Virus record (IMG/VR): IMGVR_UViG_3300044961_000262 | Location: 19,780 to 83,779 of that record | Length of the DNA stretch: 64,000 nucleotides | Source of the DNA: a virus | Direction: 5' to 3' (one strand) | In this document: in pieces, positions 8,063 through 14,274 of the stretch | Numbering within the stretch: position 1 is the stretch's first letter | Layout: every line of letters starts with the position of its first letter | Notes under the pieces: model-generated | What the model saw: only the letters and a program-made list of their open reading frames with translations | Database searches by the model: none | Told to the model about the DNA's origin: nothing | Program-made: the position numbers and the translations under genes

Positions 8063-8075
8063 CCAACTATCAATT

Positions 8076-8315
8076 CTAACTAAATATTTCCTTTATATAA
8101 ATTTTCCATAAATCTTCAATTCCACCATCATTATCTCTACCTCTTTCAACACGTCTATCCATAAAATACATTTTACCTTTATATAACCTCACATTAGATT
8201 GAATTGAAGATGTATTCTTCGTAATCTATATAATGAAATTAACTGTATCATTATTAACATCAGATATATTCAAGTTTTCTTGGTTTTCTTTGAAACTTTT
8301 TATTTTATTTTTCAT
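8076..8315 (-). pseudogene. Small ORF interrupted by an in-frame TAG
   Basis: The ATG at 8315 opens 29 codons, then an in-frame TAG at 8226-8228. The same frame continues for 49 sense codons (ending GGIEDLWKIYIKEIFS) to a second TAG at 8076-8078. The protein-like composition on both sides suggests one gene broken by a nonsense change. Readthrough or amber suppression cannot be excluded, but other genes here use TAG as a normal stop. The downstream part contains ATGs (MYFMDRRVERGR) that might be used on their own. Confidence 0.4.
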
Positions 8316-8339
8316 TTTTAATTTTATTTACTAATAATA

Positions 8340-8368
8340 AAAAAAAGAAGTATCCGAAGATACTTCTT
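8340..8368 (-). terminator. Intrinsic terminator of the tmRNA gene
   Basis: Perfect 9-bp stem AGAAGTATC/GATACTTCT (8346-8354 and 8359-8367) closed by a TTCG tetraloop on the minus strand and followed by a run of T. It lies about 45 nt past the mature tmRNA 3' end, so it ends the tmRNA precursor. Confidence 0.85.
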
Positions 8369-8412
8369 TTCCACCTTTTAATCTAATCAAGCATATGACA
8401 AAATTTGATTTG

Positions 8413-8790
8413 TGGAGATGTGGGGAATTGAACCCCAGTCCAGATAACTGCTATATAACAACTTTTATTACATGCTTAAATCTAATATTTCTATTTGATT
8501 AGTATTAAGCTTAACTGAAATTAAGCTTCACCAGTTAATCTTTAATATTATTATACTCCTAATAGATTAACAAACTTGGGAGTGAAAATTAAGCAGCTAA
8601 AACTACTTCTTTTTCTGCAACAGGAGCAAAAGCAATTACCATTGCTTCTACTTTATCAGCAAAAGTCCTAGACTCGTCTGATATATTGTTATTGTTTGCA
8701 TTTGTTTTTTGATAGTAATTTAGATGTAATCTATCATCCATCGCATGATTGTTATAAGGCTAAACGTTACTGTCAAATCCTGTCATCCCC
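8413..8790 (-). ncRNA. ssrA: tmRNA (SsrA RNA) with a predicted 36-residue tag
   Basis: The 5' end GGGGATGACAGGATTTGACA and the 3' end pair as a 7-bp acceptor stem with a G3-U70 pair, the alanine identity element. The T-arm is TGGGG/CCCCA with TTCAATT loop, and CCA is not encoded. The conserved TAAGCATGTA of the 3' H2/H5 side is present. Pseudoknot 1 can be drawn (GATG/CATC plus GATAG/CTATC). Exactly 11 nt after it, as in E. coli, lies the resume codon GCA at 8697-8699. The tag frame runs ANNNNISDESRTF... to ...EKEVVLAA, then TAA at 8589-8591: 36 residues, far longer than the usual ~8-15, but still with an LAA degron end. An 8-bp hairpin AAGCTTAA/TTAAGCTT lies in the 3' pseudoknot region. Expected role: trans-translation and ribosome rescue during infection. 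Confidence 0.93.
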
Positions 8791-8797
8791 TAAATAG

Positions 8798-9064
8798 CTA
8801 ATCTTTATCAGCTATTTCTAATTTCTGCAAAGCTAATTTTTTTTCTTCAATTCTTTGTTTTAAAACTTCATCAAATTGTTCTACAAAATTTGTAAATTTT
8901 TCATACAAATAGTAGTGCATTTCGTTTTTTTTTAAACAAATTTTACGAAATTTAATTAACTCGTCATCTGTTAATTCCGATATTGGTTTTAACGAACCGT
9001 CTTTCATTTTCCAAATGAGTTCTTTTTCATCTGTTTTGAGCATTATTTTGTTAACTGGTGTCAT
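8798..9064 (-). CDS. Unknown small protein of a WKM-G-L paralog family (88 aa)
   Basis: Residues 14-44 (ELIWKMKDGSLKPISELTDD, then ELIKFRKIC) follow the same pattern as the start of the 14621-14896 protein (VYWKMRNGNLINVDDMDNNH). The two are likely diverged paralogs of a small family common in phages, function unknown. A helical, charged C-terminus follows. The gene ends 7 nt before the tmRNA 5' end, so the tmRNA may be cotranscribed and released by RNase P. Confidence 0.6.
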   Translation of the reverse strand: MTPVNKIMLKTDEKELIWKMKDGSLKPISELTDDELIKFRKICLKKNEMHYYLYEKFTNFVEQFDEVLKQRIEEKKLALQKLEIADKD

Positions 9065-9086
9065 ATGTTTATTTATTAAAAAATGA

Positions 9087-9116
9087 ATAAAAAGAAGAGT
9101 CTTTCGACTCTTCTCT
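9087..9116 (-). terminator. Intrinsic terminator after the SSB-like gene
   Basis: Perfect 8-bp stem GAAGAGTC/GACTCTTC (9094-9101 and 9106-9113) with a 4-nt loop, followed on the minus strand by TTTTTATT. Located 18 nt past the stop of the 9134-9604 gene, it separates that gene from the 8798-9064 gene. Confidence 0.8.
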
Positions 9117-9133
9117 TTAAATTAAACTAAAAA

Positions 9134-9604
9134 TTAAAATACAGGAGCTTCTTCTACTTGAGATACTACAGTTGTATTTACTGGTTCTACAACTTCGTGT
9201 CCACGTGATTTAAATGCAGATTTAACTGTAGATTCCCAAGCTGGAGAAGCTGTATCTCCGAACACAACCGTAGTATAAGTATTTACAGCGCGAATTCCGC
9301 CATCTTTAGATTCGATGTCGTACTCTCTTACATTACGATTTTCAATTTTACCTTCAAAATAACCTCCCGCTTGAGGATTTCTTTCATTGAAAATAGGTGC
9401 TGAATAACCTGGATCTGGTTGACCAAGATAATTTAGTTCATACTGATTTACAGATGTTGAACGGCATTGGCTCAATGGTTTAGGCATTGGTCCAAATTGA
9501 GTGTTTAACATAGTACGTTCAGTAAATGTAACTGTTTTGTAGTTACGTCCGTTTTTGTCTTGTTTGATAGCTGATTCAGCTGTTTTTACGATAATGTGAT
9601 TCAT
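9134..9604 (-). CDS. Possible single-stranded DNA-binding protein
   Basis: A 156-residue beta-rich protein with an acidic, Val-rich tail ending EEAPVF. Strand-like segments (IKQDKNGRNYKTVTFTE near the N-terminus, EGKIENRNVREYDIESKDGG and NTYTTVVFGD in the middle) resemble an OB fold, and the acidic tail is in keeping with phage SSBs. Codon choice is GC-richer and more regular than in its neighbours, and the gene is monocistronic between two terminators, both suggesting strong expression. No tight SSB signature is present, so the call is by overall look and context. Confidence 0.45.
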   Translation of the reverse strand: MNHIIVKTAESAIKQDKNGRNYKTVTFTERTMLNTQFGPMPKPLSQCRSTSVNQYELNYLGQPDPGYSAPIFNERNPQAGGYFEGKIENRNVREYDIESKDGGIRAVNTYTTVVFGDTASPAWESTVKSAFKSRGHEVVEPVNTTVVSQVEEAPVF

Positions 9605-9696
9605 TTTGTTTTAAATTATTTAAAGCGATACTAAAATGCGTAATCTTGTCGTTGAAACGCTTCACGCCCACATAGGTTATACTGATTGGGTCCAGT

Positions 9697-9752
9697 TAAA
9701 AAAGAAAAAGTTACAGTAAAACTTGGCAAATGCTGTAACTTTTCTTTTAAAA
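9697..9752 (-). terminator. Intrinsic terminator after the 9769-10086 gene
   Basis: Ten-base-pair stem AAAGTTACAG/CTGTAACTTT (9707-9716 and 9733-9742) with a 16-nt loop, followed on the minus strand by a T-rich run (TTTTTCTTTTTT). It isolates the SSB-like gene from the cluster to its right. The remaining 9605-9696 is a leader of about 90 nt that should hold the promoter of the SSB-like gene, but no clear TAnnTTTG box is visible. Confidence 0.8.
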
Positions 9753-9768
9753 ATAATACAAAGAACGA

Positions 9769-10086
9769 TTAGAATAATTCTGCTTGAAGAGCTATTAGAT
9801 TGTTATAATCTACTTCTGCATTTTCCAAATTGTATTTTGCTGCCAAAATAACTGAAGAATTAAAATTTAAATCAGATTTAGCACGGTCTAATACTGCTTT
9901 AGCTAAACTTACAGCTTTTTTAGCTTGAAGAATATCGTGTTGAATTTGAATACGAGCTTCTTCTACTTTTTCAAGAACTAATTCTTGATTTTTAGTTTCG
10001 TTAGATTTTGAAAGAAGTGATTGATACAAACACGTTTTTGTTGATTCAGTTTCTTCAGAAACTACTGTTTTTTTTGAAGTTGTCAT
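9769..10086 (-). CDS. Small coiled-coil protein (105 aa)
   Basis: Residues about 30-100 form one long amphipathic helix rich in Ala/Lys/Glu (ARIQIQHDILQAKKAVSLAK). The N-terminal 25 residues are Thr/Ser-rich and polar. Its start overlaps the stop of the upstream gene by 4 nt (coupling). Codon choice is like that of the SSB-like gene, suggesting good expression. Function unknown. Confidence 0.55.
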   Translation of the reverse strand: MTTSKKTVVSEETESTKTCLYQSLLSKSNETKNQELVLEKVEEARIQIQHDILQAKKAVSLAKAVLDRAKSDLNFNSSVILAAKYNLENAEVDYNNLIALQAELF

Positions 10087-10289
10087 TGTTTTGATTTAAC
10101 TTTAATTACTTGATAACCCGGTACTGTTCTTTTAAATCCACTTCGTACCGGTTCAAAAGTAGATCTTGTTGTTTGGTGAGAGATTGTTTTTTTTTGAATA
10201 ATTTTTTCCTTATTATCTTTTTTAAAATTAAGTGTTATCGGAACTTTTTTCATTGCATCTTTGATGTCTTTTGCTATTTGCGATTTCAT
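10083..10289 (-). CDS. Small basic protein (68 aa)
   Basis: A strongly basic small protein (about one third Lys/Arg), starting MKSQIAKDIKDAMKK, with a Ser/Thr/Arg-rich C-terminal half. Nucleic-acid binding is plausible from charge only. It overlaps the upstream membrane-protein gene by 62 nt and the downstream gene by 4 nt. Confidence 0.45.
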   Translation of the reverse strand: MKSQIAKDIKDAMKKVPITLNFKKDNKEKIIQKKTISHQTTRSTFEPVRSGFKRTVPGYQVIKVKSKQ

Positions 10290-10443
10290 TTTGATATAAT
10301 AATAAAAATGTAATAAATAAAATAAAAAATAATAACGATACTATCCATGCTATAATTTCTTTTAAATTTATATTAATATACACTAATAATAGTGCTATTA
10401 TAAAAAATATTATAGAAATAGATAAATAAAATAATTTTACCAT
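10228..10443 (-). CDS. Small two-span membrane protein (71 aa)
   Basis: Two long hydrophobic stretches (about residues 4-24 and 28-50) and a polar C-terminal tail of about 20 residues, so an inner-membrane protein with both ends on one side. The start codon shares one base with the stop of the upstream gene (TAATG). Unknown role; early phage membrane microproteins often modify host envelope functions. Confidence 0.5.
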   Translation of the reverse strand: MVKLFYLSISIIFFIIALLLVYININLKEIIAWIVSLLFFILFITFLLLYQNEIANSKRHQRCNEKSSDNT

Positions 10444-10577
10444 TAAAATATTATATTTATTGCAAATGGACCAATGAAAATAAATAAAGTGTTTTCATCA
10501 AGATCAATAGCTGCTCCTAAAACAAACATTGCTGCAATGTCTATTTTAACTTTAGGAATTAGATTTTTTTTGTTCAT
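10443..10577 (-). CDS. Small hydrophobic protein (44 aa)
   Basis: MNKKNLIPKVKIDIAAMFVL, then a second hydrophobic run at the C-terminus (LFIFIGPFAINIIF). It is below the usual size cut-off, but it starts inside the 3' end of the upstream gene (26-nt overlap), and its TAA overlaps the next ATG by one base. That perfect tiling argues for a real gene. Probably membrane-associated; function unknown. Confidence 0.55.
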   Translation of the reverse strand: MNKKNLIPKVKIDIAAMFVLGAAIDLDENTLFIFIGPFAINIIF

Positions 10578-10845
10578 TTTGATTAAGAGTTACATGTTGT
10601 GGTTTAAATGCAGATAAATCTTCTATTTTTTTAGAAAGTTCTGTCATTTGTCCTGATTTAAGTGAAATAAAGTAAACATTTTTAGATTTGAAAAGTAGAT
10701 AACCGTATTCTATTAATTTATTAATTAAAACTTTAGATTCTTTACTGAAATTTTCAATATTTACGGTATTTCCGTAATTCATTTTAAGAAATTCAGCTGC
10801 GGATTTCATACTAGTCATTTTACAAAAAGATTCTTCGTTTATCAT
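10552..10845 (-). CDS. Unknown small protein, possible winged-helix (97 aa)
   Basis: Helix-rich N-terminus, then KVLINKLIEYGYLLFKSKNVYF, which looks like a recognition helix and beta wing. The polar C-terminal tail is likely disordered. Its start overlaps the upstream stop by 4 nt. A DNA-binding regulator is possible; this is inference from the secondary-structure pattern only. Confidence 0.45.
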   Translation of the reverse strand: MINEESFCKMTSMKSAAEFLKMNYGNTVNIENFSKESKVLINKLIEYGYLLFKSKNVYFISLKSGQMTELSKKIEDLSAFKPQHVTLNQNEQKKSNS

Positions 10846-11108
10846 AATGGTCTATGAATTATTTCTTTATTTATTAATTCTCCAGTATGCTTATCAATAC
10901 ATGTAATATATTGAATGTAGAATTTGTACCCGTTACTTCTAGACTTTTTAATTCTAGTTTTAACGTGTGTAAATTTAGGATTAGAATTTTTTTCTTTCTT
11001 AGGTTTAACTATAGGTTTTTGTTCAACGTCTTCTATAACGCTAAGAGTTACTTTATAATCTCCATTTTGATTTTTTTTGGTAAGTAATCTATGAATTGTT
11101 TTTAACAT
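10842..11108 (-). CDS. Small basic protein (88 aa)
   Basis: A very Lys-rich central region (PIVKPKKEKNSNPKFTHVKT) followed by a strand-rich end with CIDKHTGELINKEIIHR. Possibly nucleic-acid or ribosome binding by charge. It follows the frameshifted small gene at 11111-11238 with a 2-nt gap and overlaps the next gene by 4 nt. No family recognised. Confidence 0.5.
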   Translation of the reverse strand: MLKTIHRLLTKKNQNGDYKVTLSVIEDVEQKPIVKPKKEKNSNPKFTHVKTRIKKSRSNGYKFYIQYITCIDKHTGELINKEIIHRPL

Positions 11109-11110
11109 AA

Positions 11111-11238
11111 TTATGATATTAATAAAATTTCGATAATATTTTTTTTTTGACGATCTAATTTTCTAATAACTGAAATTACAATATTGCATTTATCATCATT
11201 TGATAAAGTATTTTTATTCTATCTAACTGTATTTTCAT
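11111..11238 (-). pseudogene. Small gene split by an apparent -1 frameshift at an A-run
   Basis: The ATG at 11238 overlaps the upstream TGA as ATGA, a strong coupling signal, but the frame ends after 20 codons. A -1 slip at the run of five A in codons 8-10 joins it to a frame that stays open to 11111 and gives a well-formed 42-residue protein (MKIQLDRIKNTLSNDDKCN...). It could be a programmed slip, a decayed gene, or one missing base in a homopolymer. The joined product reads more naturally than either part. Confidence 0.4.
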
Positions 11239-11615
11239 TTATATGTAACTAAAATTGTCCAACATTTAAATTCTTTAGAGTATTGTAAAAACAGTTTTCT
11301 TTCTTCATGTTCGTAAATATTTTTAGATACATATTTCCATCTAGTTTCTTCAATAATAGAAATTGCTTCATTTTCAGTTATATCTAAAGTAAATAAAATA
11401 CCTATACAATAATTTTGTTTACTCATATAATAAACATGAAGTACGGAGTTTTTAAATGTAGTTAAACACTTAGTTCCATCATCTAATTTAATTACTTCTA
11501 CAGAATATCCGTTAGATTCTAGTTCTTTCCTAACTTCACTTGCGCTCATACCTAAGTCTTGAGCATTTAACAATCCTCCAAAGAGAATTGATACGATTAA
11601 TAATAATTTTTTCAT
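11235..11615 (-). CDS. Secreted/periplasmic protein with signal peptide (126 aa)
   Basis: Residues 1-19 (MKKLLLIVSILFGGLLNAQ) are a textbook signal peptide: a Lys-Lys start, a hydrophobic core, and an A-Q end of the kind very common in flavobacterial exported proteins. There is no lipobox cysteine, so it is predicted to be released in the periplasm. The mature part is alpha/beta with one Cys pair possible. Exported early phage proteins often block superinfecting phages or alter the envelope; that role is inference. It starts 3 nt after a small membrane-protein gene and is followed by an ATGA-coupled gene. Confidence 0.65.
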   Translation of the reverse strand: MKKLLLIVSILFGGLLNAQDLGMSASEVRKELESNGYSVEVIKLDDGTKCLTTFKNSVLHVYYMSKQNYCIGILFTLDITENEAISIIEETRWKYVSKNIYEHEERKLFLQYSKEFKCWTILVTYK

Positions 11616-11618
11616 GAT

Positions 11619-11717
11619 TTAATTTTTTAATTCTTGTAAAACAGCTACAATAACCAATGCCAATATTGCTAATACCGAAAATGATACTAATAATATTTCT
11701 TTAATTTTTCTTTTCAT
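11619..11717 (-). CDS. Single-span membrane microprotein (32 aa)
   Basis: MKRKIKEILLVSFSVLAILA, then more hydrophobic residues and a charged end (LQELKN): a basic N-terminus, one 20-residue hydrophobic helix, and a short polar tail. Its stop lies 3 nt before the ATG of the secreted protein gene. Too short for standard ORF calling, but shape and packing support it. Confidence 0.5.
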   Translation of the reverse strand: MKRKIKEILLVSFSVLAILALVIVAVLQELKN

Positions 11718-11731
11718 TTTTTATTTAAAGA

Positions 11732-11963
11732 TTAATAATTTAAAAATAATAAACTTGACCCATCTATTGTGAGAAAATTGTCGAAACATTTTTCAGGGAA
11801 GCAGTAACAATATTTCTTAAAATCCTATTTGTTTTAAAAAAGTATTATTAGCTGTTACAATAACTATACTCTTAATTATTTTGTAAGTAAAGCTTTGATA
11901 ATGTAATTTTGCAATTTTGCAAAAATTAATAAACTCACCGGTTGTCATTTTTACATTTTCCAT
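11732..11963 (-). pseudogene. Small gene split by an apparent +1 frameshift at TTT-TAA
   Basis: The ATG at 11963 opens 48 codons ending ...LKQIGF then TAA at 11817-11819. Skipping one T at the TTTT/TAA junction (+1) enters a frame that continues KKYCYCFPEKCFDNF to a stop at 11732, giving one coherent protein of about 77 residues. The second frame has no start codon of its own. A slippery UUU directly before a stop codon is the arrangement used by +1 programmed frameshifts such as prfB. Gene decay or a one-base homopolymer error are equally possible. Confidence 0.45.
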
Positions 11964-11975
11964 GTTTTTAATTGA

Positions 11976-12161
11976 TTAAAGGTAATAAATTTGATTTCTT
12001 TTTTTCTTTTTTTTAGTTTTAATTAATACTACACTAATTATAGCTATTAAAGCAGTTAGATAACAAACTGATGATACGATTATTTCTGTTTTTAAAAAAA
12101 GTGGAACGAATCCAAAAAATAATCCGCAGATTAAAATTAGTAGTTTTTCTTTTCTAGTCAT
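11976..12161 (-). CDS. Small two-span membrane protein (61 aa)
   Basis: Two hydrophobic segments (about residues 6-24 and 28-48) and a strongly basic tail (KTKKKKKRNQ), so both ends are predicted to face the cytoplasm. It is the first coding gene after the large structured RNA to its right. Unknown role. Confidence 0.5.
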   Translation of the reverse strand: MTRKEKLLILICGLFFGFVPLFLKTEIIVSSVCYLTALIAIISVVLIKTKKKKKRNQIYYL

Positions 12162-12202
12162 ATTATTGTTGATTAAAATTAGGTTTTAGATTTCTTTATT
12201 TT

Positions 12203-12232
12203 TAATAAAAAGCAAGAGGTAGTTCTCTTGCT
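12203..12232 (-). terminator. Intrinsic terminator of the large structured RNA
   Basis: Perfect 8-bp stem AGCAAGAG/CTCTTGCT (12211-12232) with a 6-nt loop, followed on the minus strand by TTTTTATT. It sits 40-70 nt upstream of the next gene start and closes the folded region 12203-12728, fixing the direction of that RNA as leftward. Confidence 0.85.
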
Positions 12233-12728
12233 AGTTTGTAAATACTTTACATATTGTAATAGTATTTACATTTTTTAACACAAACACCATCAACATTTGC
12301 AACTGTTGATATATAAATTTATTCTCCACTTACCTTTAAAAGTTTCGTAGTTTCTAAAACTATTTTATATTCGTATTTGTGTTGTAGTAAGTAAATAGCT
12401 GACAGTGCAGTTCATTTAAACCAATTTGTCCTATTAATAAGGATGGTCACTTTTACTTACCAAAACCTAAAATCTACTTAGGTAAGGATAAAATTGTGTT
12501 GTCAAGTCATTAATTAAAAGGATATACCAAGCATCATACTTAACTTGCTATTTGATACGTCAGCCGTTTAATTACTAATTCCTTTCGGAACAACACAATT
12601 TTAAATTGTTAGGTAAACTGTTTGTAGTCACGAATACTACCAGCTCAAGTATGTAGGGTTGAATACCTACTATGCCCAGTTAATTTTTTTCATCCTAACA
12701 ATTTATTACAACTCCTTAATTGTAATTT
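12203..12728 (-). ncRNA. Large structured non-coding RNA (~525 nt), class not recognised
   Basis: No ORF fills this interval on either strand, but it can pair extensively. A 13-bp helix joins 12490-12502 and 12590-12602. An 11-bp helix joins 12603-12613 and 12694-12704. A 9-bp helix joins 12387-12395 and 12452-12460. A 10-bp hairpin lies at 12237-12270, a TTCC-GAAA-GGAA hairpin (GNRA loop on the minus strand) at 12579-12590, a 7-bp hairpin near 12287-12310, and further short hairpins at 12620-12670. It ends in a strong terminator and begins right after the stop of the 12730-13002 gene. Size and multi-branched layout resemble the big ornate RNAs of phages (GOLLD and ROOL type), but I recognise no conserved sequence of those classes. 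Confidence 0.75.
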
Positions 12729-12729
12729 T

Positions 12730-13002
12730 TTATTCAATTTCACTAGCTTTTTCAACAGCCAATTCTAATTCATCTACTGTTTCTTTAAACCATTTTGAAT
12801 ATTTTAAAATTTCTTTAAAATAATCATCATCTTTTAAAGATTTAATTTTTGTAATAGTACTTGCATAATCTATAGCGGGTATTTTTTGACCTATTTGTAT
12901 TTCTTTAGGTTTATTTCCCGTTACTGCATTAACTATTTCTTTAATTTCATTTTCGGTAGCTTTAATTAAAAAGCCTTCATTTGTTTTTGCTATTACTTCC
13001 AT
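12730..13002 (-). CDS. Unknown small phage protein (90 aa)
   Basis: MEVIAKTNEGFLIKATENEI then a helical remainder with an acidic C-terminus. A pattern often seen in small Bacteroidota phage proteins (beta hairpin plus helices); function unknown. It is followed immediately by the large structured RNA, which may be cut from the same transcript. Confidence 0.6.
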   Translation of the reverse strand: MEVIAKTNEGFLIKATENEIKEIVNAVTGNKPKEIQIGQKIPAIDYASTITKIKSLKDDDYFKEILKYSKWFKETVDELELAVEKASEIE

Positions 13003-13010
13003 AATTTTAA

Positions 13011-13505
13011 TTAGTTTTTAAATATTTCTTTAATTTTTTTATTACTCACTGAATTAGACAAAGGTAACACATTTTTATCCGGTTTAATTTCTATCCATTG
13101 AGATTTTTCTAATCTGCTAAATTCAGATAAACAATATCTTACAGCAGCTTCATTTATATCCCATTCAGGAAATACTTCATCTTTTTTTGGATTTATCCAA
13201 CCATTTTGATTAGTATAATATCCATATTTCCAACAATTGTGTGGTTTGATTGCTTCAAAAAAATCAGTAATAGTTCTTGCGTTACCTGTTAATGGTATTC
13301 TACTCATTTGACTAACTAATAAATAAGCTATTCTGTTTTTCTTTTGTTCTAAAGAATCACTTTCTAAACAACCTAAATAACCATCAGCTTGAATAAGTAT
13401 TTCTAAATCATCCCAAATAGTTTTTCTTTTAGTAGATTTAGGATTGTATTTTTTATACCATCCTTTACTGTAAAGCACAATGTGTTGTAATGTGAATTTT
13501 TCCAT
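13011..13505 (-). CDS. Unknown phage protein (164 aa)
   Basis: A helical protein beginning with a conserved-looking segment (LQHIVLYSKGWYKKYNPKS, then TIWDDLEILIQADGY) found in several gut-phage hypothetical proteins. The WYKKYNPK element recurs at the C-terminus of the 4264-4746 membrane protein. No catalytic residues recognised. Lies 8 nt upstream of the next gene and 5 nt after the preceding stop, so it is in one operon with both. Confidence 0.6.
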   Translation of the reverse strand: MEKFTLQHIVLYSKGWYKKYNPKSTKRKTIWDDLEILIQADGYLGCLESDSLEQKKNRIAYLLVSQMSRIPLTGNARTITDFFEAIKPHNCWKYGYYTNQNGWINPKKDEVFPEWDINEAAVRYCLSEFSRLEKSQWIEIKPDKNVLPLSNSVSNKKIKEIFKN

Positions 13506-13510
13506 AATTA

Positions 13511-14248
13511 TTATTTTAAATTATTTTCGATCCATTCTTTTGGTATATTAACACTGTTATAATAACCATCTCTACCATAATATAAAGTGTCTTTTTCATA
13601 TTGATAAATTAATTCAATAACTTCATCTCTACTCCAACTCTCTTTTACACTTGAAATATTAATAGTGTTATCTGGATTTATTTTTAATCTTATATCAATA
13701 GTAGATTCACCATCAGATAATCCATAATTACCAACTGCATATTCTTCATATTCAACCATTACATCAGTAATAATATTACCTTTGTTATATTCATAAATAT
13801 AATAGGCAATAAATAATTGTGGTATTTGAGGTAACTTAAACAATTTTGGTAGTTTTATATTTTCTGATTTACTACCAAACATATTTGTATCAAAACTATC
13901 AATACCATAAATTGAATTCGTAGTTAAAGAACTATCAGTTGTAGCTATTACTTTTTTGCAAAAATCTTTTTGTGTTGCTAAACCATTTAAAGAATCCGCT
14001 AACCAAATATCATCACCTGTAACATCATTATCATAAGAAGATTTTACTTGCATTATATTATCTTCATTATATAATACCCAATCTCCTTCTTTAATTTCAT
14101 CATCAGATAAAATGTAAAGATGTTGATTAGTCCATGTATTACTTGGTGAATTTTGATTTTGTAATCCTCCTATTTCAAAACTTGTGTCCAAACAAATATT
14201 ACTTGATTTATCAGTAGGTAACATAATTATTTTACAGTGTTTTTTCAT
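13511..14248 (-). CDS. Unknown phage protein (245 aa)
   Basis: The first half is beta-rich with the segment LYILSDDEIKEGDWVLYNED. The second half has PQLFIAYYIYEYNKGNIITD and SWSRDEVIELIYQYEKD. These are hallmarks of a widespread hypothetical protein of Bacteroidota phages, whose role is not known to me. It is the first gene downstream of the 14275-14620 folded RNA, so it may be translated from a transcript with a long structured leader. Confidence 0.6.
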   Translation of the reverse strand: MKKHCKIIMLPTDKSSNICLDTSFEIGGLQNQNSPSNTWTNQHLYILSDDEIKEGDWVLYNEDNIMQVKSSYDNDVTGDDIWLADSLNGLATQKDFCKKVIATTDSSLTTNSIYGIDSFDTNMFGSKSENIKLPKLFKLPQIPQLFIAYYIYEYNKGNIITDVMVEYEEYAVGNYGLSDGESTIDIRLKINPDNTINISSVKESWSRDEVIELIYQYEKDTLYYGRDGYYNSVNIPKEWIENNLK

Positions 14249-14274
14249 AATTGTTTTTTTTTTGAGTTAATTAG

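Noticed and set aside
6607-8315. True integron cassette array with attC sites
   Set aside because: Geometry is suggestive, but the R''/R' core heptamers are degenerate, only one spacer has both halves, and no integrase is visible. Kept only as a cassette-like island.
12203-12728. RNase P RNA, group I intron or 6S RNA
   Set aside because: None of the universally conserved core sequences of those classes could be found in either folded region (12203-12728 or 14275-14620).
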